64,000 bases of DNA from Propionibacteriaceae bacterium (GCA_031265875.1 JAISCA010000002.1:62001-126000); one strand, 5' to 3'; counted from the first letter of the stretch, positions 16,601-24,495 are shown. Program-made: numbers and translations. Notes: generated by a model not told the origin, from the letters alone.

Positions 16601-16783
16601 TACGCCATCGGCCAGGCCACCGGTCTGGTCGAAGTGAGTCAGCCGGTGCCCCAGCAGTGGTGGCGGTGGCTGCAATTGGCCGGCGGTTTCCTGGTCATCT
16701 TGTTCGCTCTGCCCAGTCTGCATTCCCGCATCGGCGTCGATCGTTCGCCGCGTCGGGCGCATGACGGCGAGGAGGCCCTGTGA
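13670..16783 (+). CDS. Large membrane glycosyltransferase (GT2 domain plus polytopic C-terminus)
   Basis: 1037 residues. Residues 25-290 form a GT2 domain (VTAILVSRNGAAWLPDTLAGLAAST, VDNRSEDNS, WLLHDDAVPDP with the DD metal/nucleotide-binding pair, GGSTCGMLIRRDAF, DLGWRANLAGY). The remainder has about 12 hydrophobic segments and a C-terminal extracytoplasmic part. Proteins of this layout lie between whiB2 and DUF5719 in many actinobacteria and probably build an envelope polysaccharide from lipid-linked or nucleotide sugars. GTG 13670 or ATG 13676 could be the start. The stop overlaps the next gene (GTGA). Confidence 0.85.
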   Translation: MFMELTSLETASWFLDKPEPNAVDPTGQRVTAILVSRNGAAWLPDTLAGLAASTIRPHEVIAVDNRSEDNSAELLQEACRQGVVDLVLTGSTSASFGDAVHQALDEATGRDDWIWLLHDDAVPDPTALAELLTLSLRTPGLAIAVPLSVRPSRRRHASMTLELGASISGTGRRHVDVEAGEAAQGQYDPQVSLGGSTCGMLIRRDAFDALHGFHAAIPSYRDGVDLGWRANLAGYRVMTCPEARFVHHQAGRSERRVGTIAQGRRRSEVAWDRLMGMRLVAAHATGLGRLLVWSRLVLGALLRGLGFLLDKAPDQALDEMHALIDFVRSAKPVARLRRRIERIAASPTDRQRANALRPLWWSTFVVLGDRVADNIRRALSSGRDEQISLGDLLGDEYESRAGEAPARLPVWVWVAGAALLSLIAGRRLLGSGPVRASQLLAAPDTLGQAYDVALTMPPGLPGRPSAWLLLESIGSTIALRPTWFVVALLMAAVPLTGLVAAWYLRHHLGQHRRISWVMALAYALLPVLLGGLNRGALWLVVLAIGLPFFVAWLHRWGTQTEGVRAWQPAAGVALALALAVPILPLLWVPAAAAVVVTVIRTGQGVWSWVRAGLAMGFPLLLWADWLISLRLTPGRLLTTPAPLLNGTTNDSAWQILLGRTGAVGQPPLWVSIVVIGLLWLAALIAAARLPRRSPILVAGLVFVAVGVVLSRFLVRIDTSEAMPDPAPWLLIGFAALLSLAVSWLSEASTSLAQRDFGAAQALVGVVSMALTAVTLVSLGWWVVGGMTELSRGDSGSTPLYLAQSERATGASSLIIDQVALPPAWTLRSDGRATWGQGETRTGALASPTGWHWAQQAVAQIAAGRYDEELTAHLITLGVGYIAIVAPDPDTVAALDASVGLRRSSNEDGTIVWALVDLPTKTQVIGPDGAVLSLKPSDGVAAVSDARLALSQPVDPDIEVRVGGVRLEPVDSVDWRATYAIGQATGLVEVSQPVPQQWWRWLQLAGGFLVILFALPSLHSRIGVDRSPRRAHDGEEAL

Positions 16784-18078
16784 AGATCAAAGACTGGGCC
16801 ACTTTGGCGGTGGCCGTGGTGGCGGTGGCGACGGTGGCGACAGCCGTCTTGGCCCCCGAGCGATCGGCCGCCCAACCGGTCATCCAGGTCGAGGGCCAGC
16901 GTCTGGTGGCCTGCCCGGTGGGCGACCCGGCCTTCGGTCCGACCACGGTGTCGGCCGCCGGCCAGACCGAGTTGACCTCTTGGCAGGTCGGCTCTGAGGC
17001 GACCGCGTCGACCATCGCCTTCGAAGTGAAGGATCCAGGCGAACCGGTCGTGGCGGTGGGCGATCAAAGCTTGGGGGCGGTGGTCACCTCGGTCCAGCAC
17101 AGCAAGCTACAGGCGGTGGTGTGCGCCCCTCCGATCTCGAACGGCTGGTGGAACGGCGTCTGGGTGACGGAGTCGCAACGTAGCAGCCTGATCTTGACCA
17201 ACATCGACTCCACCGCCGCCATCATCACGATCTCGCTGCACGGCGAGTCCGGCCCCTTGACGACGACTGGACTACGCGACATCGAGATCCCTCGCTTCTC
17301 CACCCGGGTGGTGCCCTTGAACACCTACCTGACCTCCGAGGAGCCGGTCGCCGTGGCGCTCAAGACCAGCCAGGGGCGGCTGATGGCGACTCTGCGTAGT
17401 CAAGGCGACTTGGGCACGGACTGGCAGCAGAGCGCGGCCGCCCCCGCCATCGACTCGGTCATACCCTGGTCGCCGGCCGGCGAGGGCAACCGTCTGCTCT
17501 TCTTGACCAACCCCAGCTCCGAGCGCCGGGCCGAGGTCCAAGTCGAAGCTTTGGGGCCGGAGCAGAGCTACATCGTCGCTGGGGCCGAGAACGTCTCCAT
17601 CGCTCCCGGCGCCACCGCCCGGGTCGAGCTGGGACAGGCCCTGCGCGGTCAAGGCGTCGGTTTGAGGGTGACCTCGACCCAGCCCGTCAGCGCCACTCTG
17701 GTGGCGACCGGGCCGGACCTGGCCGGGCTGTCCGCCCAGCCTCCCCTGGGCGGCGGCATCGTCTTGCCGGTCGTCCCCGGAGCCACGCTGGCGCTGACCA
17801 ACCCGACGGACGAGGAGATCACCTTGACCCTGGTGCGGCGGGACGCCGAAGGCGCTGAGACTGCGGTCGAGGACATCGTGGCGCCCCCGGGCAGCCGCGA
17901 GGTCCCAGTGGGCGCGAGCGACGGTTCGATCAAGCTGACCGCCTCCGGACTAGGCCTGCGCGTGGCCCTGGTCCTGACCCAAATCGGTCAGACCGAGGGC
18001 CTGGCGCTGGCTCCCCTGGGCGTCGGCGGCGCGGCCGGCCTCAGCCTCGCCATCGCCTACCGGCCCACCATCGGCTGA
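16780..18078 (+). CDS. DUF5719-family secreted/anchored protein
   Basis: 432 residues. An uncleaved-looking N-terminal membrane segment (residues 7-26) precedes an extracytoplasmic beta-rich region with repeated strand patterns (SSLILTNIDSTAAIITISL, LLFLTNPSSERRAEVQVEAL, LALTNPTDEEITLTLVRR). This is the pattern of DUF5719 proteins, which follow the large glycosyltransferase in this conserved locus. Function is unknown; an envelope role with the glycosyltransferase is inferred from the overlapping start. Confidence 0.75.
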   Translation: MKIKDWATLAVAVVAVATVATAVLAPERSAAQPVIQVEGQRLVACPVGDPAFGPTTVSAAGQTELTSWQVGSEATASTIAFEVKDPGEPVVAVGDQSLGAVVTSVQHSKLQAVVCAPPISNGWWNGVWVTESQRSSLILTNIDSTAAIITISLHGESGPLTTTGLRDIEIPRFSTRVVPLNTYLTSEEPVAVALKTSQGRLMATLRSQGDLGTDWQQSAAAPAIDSVIPWSPAGEGNRLLFLTNPSSERRAEVQVEALGPEQSYIVAGAENVSIAPGATARVELGQALRGQGVGLRVTSTQPVSATLVATGPDLAGLSAQPPLGGGIVLPVVPGATLALTNPTDEEITLTLVRRDAEGAETAVEDIVAPPGSREVPVGASDGSIKLTASGLGLRVALVLTQIGQTEGLALAPLGVGGAAGLSLAIAYRPTIG

Positions 18079-18080
18079 AG

Positions 18081-18105
18081 GGAGGACACTTTTTGGGGCT
18101 TCTAG
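18081..18105. repeat. Partial third copy of the 8.7-kb dispersed repeat (inverted)
   Basis: These 25 bases match the reverse complement of 8699-8723 at 24 positions (GGAGGACACTTTTTGGGGCT, then TCTAG). They lie between two convergent genes and include the TAG stop of the minus-strand gene, so the element may serve as a 3' end signal. Confidence 0.7.
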
Positions 18106-18530
18106 TCGTCGGAGGACTCGTCGGGGTCGAGCCGTTCGACGGCGATGCCGGTCAGCTGGGACAGTTGCTCGACCAAGGTGGTGTGGACCAGGTCGCGTTC
18201 GTTGGAGCGGCTGGTGCAGCGCAGCTCGATGGGGCGACGGTAGAGCACGACTTGGGCCAGCCGGTCCAAGGTGGCCTCCCGCGCCACTGCCAAGGGGACT
18301 TGGGTCAGCCAGGGTTCGGACAGGTCGGGCACCTCCTCCACGTCGATGTCGACGTGGGCCAAGGCTTCCGGACAGTGACGGGCGACTTGAGCGACCGAGT
18401 CGGCCACGCAATGGAAGAAGAAATCGCTGGGCAGCCCGGGGCGGCGTTCGCGCAGCCGCTGACCGGCGGGGCAGTTGGGCGGCGCCAACACGCCCCGCCA
18501 ACCTCGCTGATGCCGATCACGCTTGGCCAT
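18102..18530 (-). CDS. Zincin_1/'metallopeptidase family' protein without HExxH
   Basis: 142 residues from ATG 18530 (MAKRDRHQRGW), chosen over longer upstream starts that are not conserved-looking. The core (FFFHCVADSVAQVARHCPEAL, DIDVEEVPDL, VVLYRRPIELRC, RDLVHTTLVEQLSQLTGIAVERLDPD) fits the actinobacterial Zincin_1-like family found between DUF5719 and DUF3499. Where related proteins have an HExxH zinc site, this one reads VHTTLVEQL, so protease activity is doubtful. Divergent from the DUF3499 gene. Confidence 0.72.
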   Translation of the reverse strand: MAKRDRHQRGWRGVLAPPNCPAGQRLRERRPGLPSDFFFHCVADSVAQVARHCPEALAHVDIDVEEVPDLSEPWLTQVPLAVAREATLDRLAQVVLYRRPIELRCTSRSNERDLVHTTLVEQLSQLTGIAVERLDPDESSDD

Positions 18531-18583
18531 GGCCGAACTGTAGCGCGTCGTCGCGCCATACCGCCGGCCAGCCGTTTCCGGGA

Positions 18584-18589
18584 TACGCT
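18584..18589 (+). promoter_or_regulatory. Candidate -10 element for a leaderless DUF3499 transcript
   Basis: TACGCT (within GGATACGCT) ends 6 bases before the GTG at 18596, and no ribosome site is present. Weak hexamer, but the spacing matches the other leaderless candidates here. Confidence 0.35.
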
Positions 18590-18595
18590 GCCGCC

Positions 18596-18997
18596 GTGAG
18601 CACGCGATCATGTCGTCGTTCGGGCTGTTCCAGCCGAGCCAAGGCGACGTTGACCTTCTCCTACGCCGACCGCACCGTGGTGGTGGGGCCTTTGTCGCCG
18701 GGGCGGTCCGAGGCCGGTCAGGACCTCTGCCTGGCCCACAGCGAGAGTCTGACCGTGCCACGGGGCTGGGATCTGCTCCGGCTGCCCTTGGAACAGCCCG
18801 GTCAGACCGCCGCCGACGCCGGCGACCTCAGAGCGCTGGCCGACGCCGTGCGGGAGGCGGCCGGCATCGAACCGGCCCCGGCTCCGCCGCCGGCCGGGCC
18901 GCCCTCGATCGTGACCTTGGCCGAGCGCCGCCACCTCAGAGTGGTGGTCGACGCCGAACGCCAGGCGGCCTCCGGGCTGATCGGCTCGGTAGGCTGA
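18596..18997 (+). CDS. DUF3499 family protein
   Basis: 133 residues. N-terminal RSCRRSGCSSRAKATLTFSYADRTVVVGPLSP and CLAHSESLTVPRGWDLLRL are typical of DUF3499; the cysteines (C6, C11 and one in CLAH) with the nearby histidine suggest a small zinc ribbon. A Pro/Ala linker leads to a short C-terminal AERRHLRVVVDAERQ segment. Function is unknown. It sits immediately upstream of the phosphomannomutase, the conserved actinobacterial arrangement. Confidence 0.8.
   Translation: MSTRSCRRSGCSSRAKATLTFSYADRTVVVGPLSPGRSEAGQDLCLAHSESLTVPRGWDLLRLPLEQPGQTAADAGDLRALADAVREAAGIEPAPAPPPAGPPSIVTLAERRHLRVVVDAERQAASGLIGSVG
18990..18995 (+). promoter_or_regulatory. Candidate -10 element for a leaderless phosphomannomutase transcript
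   Basis: TAGGCT ends 6 bases before ATG 19002, and no Shine-Dalgarno is visible between DUF3499 and this start. Confidence 0.4.
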
Positions 18998-19001
18998 GTC
19001 C

Positions 19002-20372
19002 ATGCTGGCTGACGGAATCTTCAAAGCCAATGACATCCGGGGTCTGGTGTCTGGCCCCCAGATCGAGTGGGACAGCGCTGGAGCCGAGGCCTTGGGCCAG
19101 GCCTTCGGCCGTCTCAACCCCGACGGGGCCATGGTGGTGTCGCATGACATGCGGGACTCCGGACCGGAGCTGATGGAGGCTTTCGTGGCCGGCGCCACCA
19201 GCCAGGGCGTCGACGTCACCGTCATCGGCTTGGCCTCGACCGATCAGCTCTGGTTCGCCTCCGGTTGGCTCGATCTGCCCGGGGCTCAGTTCACCGCCAG
19301 CCACAATCCGGCCGCTTACAACGGCGTCAAGTTCTGTCAGCGTCAGGCCCAACCGGTCTCGCCTCACTTCTTGGTCGAATTGGCCGACCTGTCCCGTCAG
19401 ATCGACGCCGGGACGGTCAGCCTGGCCCCGGCCGCCCGGCCGGGACAGGTCACCGGGCGCGATCTGTTGGACGACTACGCCGCTTATCTGCGCTCCCTGG
19501 TCGATCTGGATCGATGTCGCCGGCTCAAGGTGGTGATCGACGCCGGTAACGGCATGGCCGGTCACACCGTCCCGGCCGTGCTCGGCCCCTACGATCTCGA
19601 CCTGATCGGCCTCTATCTCGATCTGGACGGCTCCTTCCCCAACCACCAGCCCAATCCCTTGGTCCCAGAGAACCTGGTCGACGCCCAGCGGGCGGTCGTC
19701 CAGCATCAAGCCGATCTGGCCCTGGTCTTCGACGGCGACGCCGACCGCTGTTTCGTGATCGACGAGCGGGGCGAAGTGGTGGCTCCTTCCACCATCACGG
19801 CCTTGATCGCGGTCGAACAATTGGCCCGCGAGCCGGGCGGCGTCATCGTCATCAACACCATCACCTCGGACGCGGTGCGTCAGATCGTGTCCGAGCGGGG
19901 CGGCCGGGTGGTGGAGTCGCGGGTCGGCCACACTTACGTCAAAGCCAAGATGGCCGAGCAGCGCGCCATCTTCGGCGGCGAGCACTCGGCCCACTACTAC
20001 TTCCGGGACTTCTGGGGGGCCGACACCGGCTTGCTGGCCGGCCTGCACGTCCTGGCCCGGCTGGGCCACGACCACAGGCCCCTGTCCGAGCTGGTGGCCG
20101 AATACACCCGTTTCGTCGGCTCGGGCGAGATCAACTCGACCGTGCGCGATCCGGACCGCTGCCAGGCGGCGGTGGCTCAGGCCTTCGCCGGCCAGGGCGA
20201 GGTCGAATGGGGCGACGGAGTCAAGGTCACCGGCGACGGCTGGTGGTTCAACCTCCGCCCCAGCAACACCGAGCCCCTGCTCAGGCTCAACGTCGAGGCG
20301 CGCGACACCGTCCAGATGGCGTCCCTGCGCGACCAGGTCCTGCATGTCATCGCCACCGAGGAGGCCGTCTGA
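19002..20372 (+). CDS. manB: Phosphomannomutase/phosphoglucomutase
   Basis: 456 residues, the usual length of alpha-D-phosphohexomutases. The phosphoserine loop FTASHNPAAYNGVKF, the Mg-binding DGDADRC, the sugar-specificity GGEHSAHYYFRD loop and the C-terminal phosphate-binding RPSNTEPLLRLN are all present. It converts mannose-6-phosphate to mannose-1-phosphate, feeding ManC (11785). It overlaps the Trm112-like gene by one base (TGATG), so the two are probably coupled. Confidence 0.93.
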   Translation: MLADGIFKANDIRGLVSGPQIEWDSAGAEALGQAFGRLNPDGAMVVSHDMRDSGPELMEAFVAGATSQGVDVTVIGLASTDQLWFASGWLDLPGAQFTASHNPAAYNGVKFCQRQAQPVSPHFLVELADLSRQIDAGTVSLAPAARPGQVTGRDLLDDYAAYLRSLVDLDRCRRLKVVIDAGNGMAGHTVPAVLGPYDLDLIGLYLDLDGSFPNHQPNPLVPENLVDAQRAVVQHQADLALVFDGDADRCFVIDERGEVVAPSTITALIAVEQLAREPGGVIVINTITSDAVRQIVSERGGRVVESRVGHTYVKAKMAEQRAIFGGEHSAHYYFRDFWGADTGLLAGLHVLARLGHDHRPLSELVAEYTRFVGSGEINSTVRDPDRCQAAVAQAFAGQGEVEWGDGVKVTGDGWWFNLRPSNTEPLLRLNVEARDTVQMASLRDQVLHVIATEEAV

Positions 20373-20707
20373 TGAGCGTCGAAATCGATCCCACTCTGTT
20401 GGAGATCCTGGCCTGTCCGCAGTGCCACTCCAATCTGATCGTGGATTACGACGCGGCCGAGATGATCTGTTCCTCGTTCAGCTGCGCCTTGGCCTACCCG
20501 GTGCGGGAGGGCATCCCCATCATGCTGGTGGACGAGGCCCGTCATCCGGTCTCGGTCGCGCCGACCGCCGCCTCGTCGAGCTACCCCATCGGGCTGGAGG
20601 CCCCGGCCGATCCGGTCGAGCTGACTGACGCGGACGATCCAGCGGACCTGACCGACTCGACTGAGCGGTCCGACCGGGACGACCCGGACGGGCCGGACGG
20701 GCGCTGA
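20372..20707 (+). CDS. Trm112/UPF0434-like zinc-ribbon protein
   Basis: 111 residues from ATG 20372, with GAGGAG just upstream. Residues 1-55 are a Trm112-type domain (LLEILACPQCHSNLIVDYD, VREGIPIMLVDEA) with C15, C18, C33 and C38 as probable zinc ligands. The remaining half is a low-complexity acidic tail rich in Asp, Pro and Thr. Such proteins sit between phosphomannomutase and the TobH-like gene in actinobacteria; partner and function are not established. Confidence 0.8.
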   Translation: MSVEIDPTLLEILACPQCHSNLIVDYDAAEMICSSFSCALAYPVREGIPIMLVDEARHPVSVAPTAASSSYPIGLEAPADPVELTDADDPADLTDSTERSDRDDPDGPDGR

Positions 20708-20711
20708 GCCG

Positions 20712-21734
20712 GTGTTCGAGTTCGACGACAGCCGCTTGGACGACGTCGACTGGCTGCTGGGGCGAGGCCAACGGTTGCGTCACCTGGCCTTGGCCGGGGC
20801 GCGCCTGCGCCAAGGCGTGGCCGGGGCCGACTTAGCCGCTCTAGCTCGCGTGGCCGACGGTTTCCGGCCCCGGGCCGTCATCGTGCTGGGGCCGGAGGCC
20901 CGTTTGATGCGGGCGGTGGCCGAGCCGACCTGTCCGGTGCCGCTGGTGGCCTGGCCGACGCCGAGCCTGCCGGCTTGGGTCGGCAGTCTGGATTTGGTCG
21001 TGATCCTGGCCAGTCGGCCGGAGGAGATGACCGAGGCGATCGATCAATCGCTGCGGCGGGGAGCGGTCACCCTGGTGGTGGCCCCCAAGGCCGGTGCCGT
21101 GACAGAACACGCCGTCGGGCGTTCCGTCGTCACCGTCTGGACCGGCACGGACGACCACTTCGTGACCGCCGTGGTGGCCCTGGCCGGCTTGGAGGCCCTG
21201 GGGCTGGCCCCGGCTGTGGCCCCGGCCCGGGTGGCGGACGGCCTCGACCAGGTGGCCGAGCAATGCTCTCCCCACGTCGCCTTGGGCTCCAACCCGGCCA
21301 AGGACGGCGCCGTCTGTCTGGCCGACAGCGTCCCTTTGATCTGGGGTGGCAGCGTGCTGGCGGCGCGGGCCTCGCGCCGCCTGGCCGAGGCTCTGCGCCA
21401 GGTCACCGGCCGGACCGCCCTGGCGGCGGACGCCAGCGAGTTGGCGCCGGTGCTGGCCGGGGCCACTCCCCAGGACCTCTTCGCCGATCCCTTCGACGAA
21501 GCCGGGCTGAGCCAGGGGCTGAGCCTGGTCTGTTTGGACGACGACTCGCCCGATCCCCTGGTCGGCCAAGCCGGCCGCCAATTGTCCGCTTTGGCCGATG
21601 GCCACGGCGTCAGGCTGGCCACGATCCGGCACAGCCAAGGCGGGGCGGTCGAGCGCTACGCCTGTCTGCTCCAGCACGGCCTCTTCGCGGCCGCCTATCT
21701 CGGCCTGGGCCTGAACCGGGGGACCGAGGCTTGA
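20712..21734 (+). CDS. SIS-domain phosphosugar isomerase-like protein (TobH type)
   Basis: 340 residues. The chain has the two-lobed SIS layout: RAVIVLGPEARL, LVVILASRPEEMTEAIDQSLRRGAVTLVVAP in the first lobe and LIWGGSVLAARASRRLAEAL in the second, with an RYACLLQHGLFAAAYLGLGL end like bifunctional phosphoglucose/phosphomannose isomerases. Mycobacterial homologues occupy the same place before manA; no manA is present here, so this protein might supply mannose-6-phosphate, but the family's activity is uncertain and the SIS active-site residues look weakly kept. Confidence 0.72.
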   Translation: MFEFDDSRLDDVDWLLGRGQRLRHLALAGARLRQGVAGADLAALARVADGFRPRAVIVLGPEARLMRAVAEPTCPVPLVAWPTPSLPAWVGSLDLVVILASRPEEMTEAIDQSLRRGAVTLVVAPKAGAVTEHAVGRSVVTVWTGTDDHFVTAVVALAGLEALGLAPAVAPARVADGLDQVAEQCSPHVALGSNPAKDGAVCLADSVPLIWGGSVLAARASRRLAEALRQVTGRTALAADASELAPVLAGATPQDLFADPFDEAGLSQGLSLVCLDDDSPDPLVGQAGRQLSALADGHGVRLATIRHSQGGAVERYACLLQHGLFAAAYLGLGLNRGTEA

Positions 21735-21758
21735 GCCAATGACTGAAGGAGTCGACCG

Positions 21759-22196
21759 ATGATCAAGGTGATGGTCTTGAACGGAGTCAACCTGGGCCGG
21801 TTGGGCCGACGTGAGCCGGCCATCTACGGGTCGGTCAGCCACGACCAGTTGGCCCGTCACCTAGTCGAGACCGGCTTGGGTCTGGGGCTGGAGGTCGAGG
21901 TCAAGCAGACCGACAGCGAGGCCGAGCTGGTCTCCTGGCTGCACCAGGCGGCCGACCAGGCCTGCCCGGTGGTGCTCAATCCGGCCGCTTGGTCGCACTA
22001 CTCCTTGGCCGTGGCCGACGCCGTGCGCGAGGTCCCCCAAGTCGTCGAGGTCCACATCTCCAACATCGCGGCCAGGGAGCCGTACCGTCATGACTCGGTC
22101 GTGACGGCCCAGGCCACCGGCGTCATCGCCGGTCTCGGACTGGGTGGCTACGATCTGGCCCTGGCTCACATCGCGGCCAGCCAGCCGGCCGCCTGA
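21759..22196 (+). CDS. aroQ: Type II 3-dehydroquinate dehydratase
   Basis: 145 residues, the normal length. LNGVNLGRLGRREPAIYGS holds the catalytic tyrosine and arginine, LNPAAWSHYSLAVADAV the substrate asparagine region, VVEVHISNIAAREPYRHDS the catalytic histidine and the C-terminal binding arginine. It performs the third shikimate-pathway step. The usual NPGAYTH reads NPAAWSH, a mild variation. An AAGGAG site precedes ATG 21759. It stands alone, away from other aro genes. Confidence 0.9.
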   Translation: MIKVMVLNGVNLGRLGRREPAIYGSVSHDQLARHLVETGLGLGLEVEVKQTDSEAELVSWLHQAADQACPVVLNPAAWSHYSLAVADAVREVPQVVEVHISNIAAREPYRHDSVVTAQATGVIAGLGLGGYDLALAHIAASQPAA

Positions 22197-22232
22197 ACCC
22201 GGCCCATCCCGTCGCCTCGCGGTCGGCTCCGT

Positions 22233-22285
22233 TTAGACCAGCGGACCGGAGCGCAGCGATGAGAGGACGCGGCGGAGGCGTCTAA
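22233..22285. repeat. Stem-loop sharing the core of the 8.7-kb repeat
   Basis: TTAGAC (22233-22238) pairs with GTCTAA (22280-22285), enclosing GCGGACCGGAGCGCAGCG, whose CGGACCGGAGCGCAGCG part is identical to the reverse complement of the centre of the 60-bp repeats at 8706-8829. The stem sequence is different, the loop core is conserved. It sits directly upstream of ahcY and overlaps its probable -10 element. Confidence 0.55.
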
Positions 22286-22288
22286 GCT
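22283..22288 (+). promoter_or_regulatory. Candidate -10 element for a leaderless ahcY transcript
   Basis: TAAGCT ends 8 bases before the GTG at 22297; no ribosome site precedes the start. Confidence 0.4.
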
Positions 22289-22296
22289 GGACGATC

Positions 22297-23721
22297 GTGG
22301 ATTATCGCGTGGCCGACTTGGCCCTAGCCGATCAGGGTCGGCGGCAGATCGAATTGGCGGAGCACGAGATGCCGGGGTTGATGGCGATGCGCCAGCGGCA
22401 CCAGGCGGCCCAGCCCTTGCGGGGGGCTCGGATCGCCGGCAGCTTGCACATGACGGTGCAGACGGCCGTTTTGATCGAGACCTTGGTGGCGTTGGGGGCC
22501 GAGGTGCGCTGGGCCTCTTGCAACATCTTCTCGACTCAGGACGAGGCCGCCGCCGCCGTGGTGGTGGGGCGGGGCACGGCCGCCGACCCTGAGGGTTCAC
22601 CGGTCTTCGCTTGGAAGGGCGAGTCGCTGGACGAGTACTGGTGGTGCTTGGAGCGGGTCTTCGACTGGCCCGAGGCCGGTCCGACCATGGTTTTGGACGA
22701 CGGCGGCGACGCCACCGCCTTCATCCATCTGGGCTTGGCCCAGGCCCGGGCCGGTCGGCCGGAGCGGCCGACGGCGGCGGACTCGGCCGAGCGGGTCGCT
22801 CTGTTGGGTTGCCTGGAGCGGGTGCTAGCCCAGGGGCGGATCGATTTCGAGGCGGTGCTGGCCGGCTTGCGCGGCCTCAGCGAGGAGACCACCACCGGCG
22901 TCCATCGGCTACACCAGATGGCTGGCCGAGGTGAGCTGCGGCTGCCCGCTATCAACGTCAACGACGCCGTCACGAAGTCGAAGTTCGACAACACTTACGG
23001 CTGCCGCCACTCTCTGTTGGACGGCCTCAATCGGGCCACCGACGTGCTGATCGGCGGCAAGTTGGCCGTCGTCTGCGGTTACGGCGACGTCGGCAAGGGC
23101 TGCGCCGAGGCCCTGCGCGGGCAGGGGGCCCGGGTGGTGGTGACCGAGATCGACCCCATCTGCGCCCTCCAGGCCGCCATGGACGGCTACGAGGTGCGCC
23201 GGTTGGACCAGGTGGTGGAGCGGGCCGACATCGTCATCACCGCCACTGGTTGTGTGCGGGTGGTGACGGCCGAGCAGATGTCCAAGCTGAAGGACCAGGC
23301 CATCCTGGGCAATATCGGCCATTTCGACGATGAGCTCGACATGGCCGGCCTGGCGGCCTGGCCCGGCGTGGAGAAGCGGGTGATCAAGCCCCAGGTCGAC
23401 GCTTGGCGCTTCCCCGACGGGCATCAGATCATCGTCTTGTCGGAGGGCCGTCTGCTCAATTTGGGCAACGCCACCGGTCACCCCAGCTTCGTCATGTCGA
23501 ACTCCTTCACCAACCAGGTCCTAGCCCAGATCGAACTGTTCCAACACGGCTCGGACTACGCCGTCGGCGTCCATGTCCTGCCCAAGCGGGTGGACGAGGA
23601 GGTGGCCCGGCTCCACCTCGACGCCCTGGGCGTGTCCCTGACCGAGCTGACCGCAGAACAGGCCGACTACCTGGGGGTGCCGGTCGCCGGGCCGTACAAA
23701 CCCGACTACTACCGTTACTGA
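22297..23721 (+). CDS. ahcY: Adenosylhomocysteinase
   Basis: 474 residues. Hydrolyses S-adenosylhomocysteine to adenosine and homocysteine. Substrate domain: [58 protein letters not shown] (catalytic Asp/Lys) ; NAD domain: [18 protein letters not shown]; then [25 protein letters not shown] and the C-terminal KPDYYRY whose Lys/Tyr reach into a neighbouring subunit's NAD site. All signatures are intact. GTG start. Its location downstream of the mannose genes matches the actinobacterial sahH position. Confidence 0.95.
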   Translation: MDYRVADLALADQGRRQIELAEHEMPGLMAMRQRHQAAQPLRGARIAGSLHMTVQTAVLIETLVALGAEVRWASCNIFSTQDEAAAAVVVGRGTAADPEGSPVFAWKGESLDEYWWCLERVFDWPEAGPTMVLDDGGDATAFIHLGLAQARAGRPERPTAADSAERVALLGCLERVLAQGRIDFEAVLAGLRGLSEETTTGVHRLHQMAGRGELRLPAINVNDAVTKSKFDNTYGCRHSLLDGLNRATDVLIGGKLAVVCGYGDVGKGCAEALRGQGARVVVTEIDPICALQAAMDGYEVRRLDQVVERADIVITATGCVRVVTAEQMSKLKDQAILGNIGHFDDELDMAGLAAWPGVEKRVIKPQVDAWRFPDGHQIIVLSEGRLLNLGNATGHPSFVMSNSFTNQVLAQIELFQHGSDYAVGVHVLPKRVDEEVARLHLDALGVSLTELTAEQADYLGVPVAGPYKPDYYRY

Positions 23722-23733
23722 TGAGGACCAAGG

Positions 23734-23753
23734 CCCAGAGCCATGGGTCTGGG
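23734..23753. terminator. Short hairpin between ahcY and the convergent antitoxin gene
   Basis: CCCAGA (23734-23739) pairs with TCTGGG (23748-23753) across an 8-base loop, 12 bases after the ahcY stop and before the end of the convergent antitoxin gene. It could terminate both; there is no T-tract. Confidence 0.35.
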
Positions 23754-23767
23754 ATCGGCGGAGCCGG

Positions 23768-24034
23768 TCAGGCGGGTAGGAGGTAGGCGCGCAACGCCTC
23801 CCGGGCCACTTCGGAGCGGGACTGGTCAGTCTCGGCCGCGCGGTCGGACAGGGCGGCGTCGAGGTCGGCGGTGATACGGACGGGCAGGACCAGGCTGATC
23901 TCTGGCCCTAGCCGAGGCCGGCCGCGCCTCTTCAGTTGGCCGATGTCGTAGCCGCGCTCGGCTTCGTCGGCCCAAGCTTGGACGTCTGCCTCGGTGATCG
24001 GGCGACCGTCCGAGGTCGTTCCGTAGGTGGTCAT
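23768..24034 (-). CDS. Ribbon-helix-helix antitoxin
   Basis: 88 residues. The C-terminal half (SLVLPVRITADLDAALSDRAAETDQSRSEVAREALRAYL) is a CopG/RHH DNA-binding unit; the N-terminal half (TSDGRPITEADVQAWADEAERGYDIGQLK) is the region that usually wraps the toxin. It overlaps the upstream toxin gene by 4 bases. The pair is probably autoregulated through the palindrome at 24290-24299. Confidence 0.82.
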   Translation of the reverse strand: MTTYGTTSDGRPITEADVQAWADEAERGYDIGQLKRRGRPRLGPEISLVLPVRITADLDAALSDRAAETDQSRSEVAREALRAYLLPA

Positions 24035-24282
24035 CGTTCCTCCCCTCCTAACAATAGATCGAGCGACGCCGGGCGGGCGGGCATAGCGTGGATGACGATT
24101 TCGGTTCCTTGCGCGTTGATGAGTACGACTGTCTCGAGCGGCCGGGCTTTGGAGTCGAAACCGAGGCGCAACTCTCTGACCGGGTCCTCACCGAGTTGGT
24201 AGGCGACGACGAACCGTTCGGCGGCGAGGACGGCGTCAGCGGGACTCACTCCGTGTTTCAAGGCCGAGCGCGCGACCTCCAT
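24031..24282 (-). CDS. Toxin of a two-gene toxin-antitoxin pair
   Basis: 83 residues from ATG 24282 (MEVARSALKHGVSPADAVLAAE). The sequence (FVVAYQLGEDPVRELRLGF, PLETVVLINAQGTEIVIHAMPARPASLDLLL) resembles small actinobacterial toxins found with RHH antitoxins, with a BrnT/RelE-like alpha-beta outline; I cannot assign its biochemical target. Toxin-first order and a 4-base overlap with the antitoxin are visible. A longer open frame to 24447 lacks a ribosome site and crosses the promoter palindrome, so it was not used. Confidence 0.68.
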   Translation of the reverse strand: MEVARSALKHGVSPADAVLAAERFVVAYQLGEDPVRELRLGFDSKARPLETVVLINAQGTEIVIHAMPARPASLDLLLGGEER

Positions 24283-24289
24283 TCGATTA

Positions 24290-24299
24290 TCGTATACGA
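24290..24299. promoter_or_regulatory. Palindrome upstream of the toxin gene
   Basis: TCGTATACGA is a perfect 10-bp palindrome 8 bases upstream of the toxin start in A/T-richer DNA, and TATACG/GATAAT promoter-like hexamers on the minus strand overlap it. Likely antitoxin operator. Confidence 0.5.
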
Positions 24300-24495
24300 A
24301 ATTCTGCGAGTGGGAGCGGAGGTATGTCACGGTTCGATAACGGCTGCTGGGGTGGGGGCTGGCCGTCATACGGATGAAACATCTGGGCGGTTGACTCCAG
24401 ACGCTCGCGTCGAAGCGGCGGGAACCGTTTAGTATTGGCCGTGTCACGCCCGCTGCGGCGCGGGCCCAGACCCAGACTCAAGTGAGGAATCCAAG

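Noticed and set aside
22197..22296. S-adenosylhomocysteine riboswitch upstream of ahcY
   Set aside because: The 100-base gap contains a simple stem-loop shared with other loci and a -10 element at the start codon; I see no SAH riboswitch-like conserved core, and a leaderless message leaves no room.
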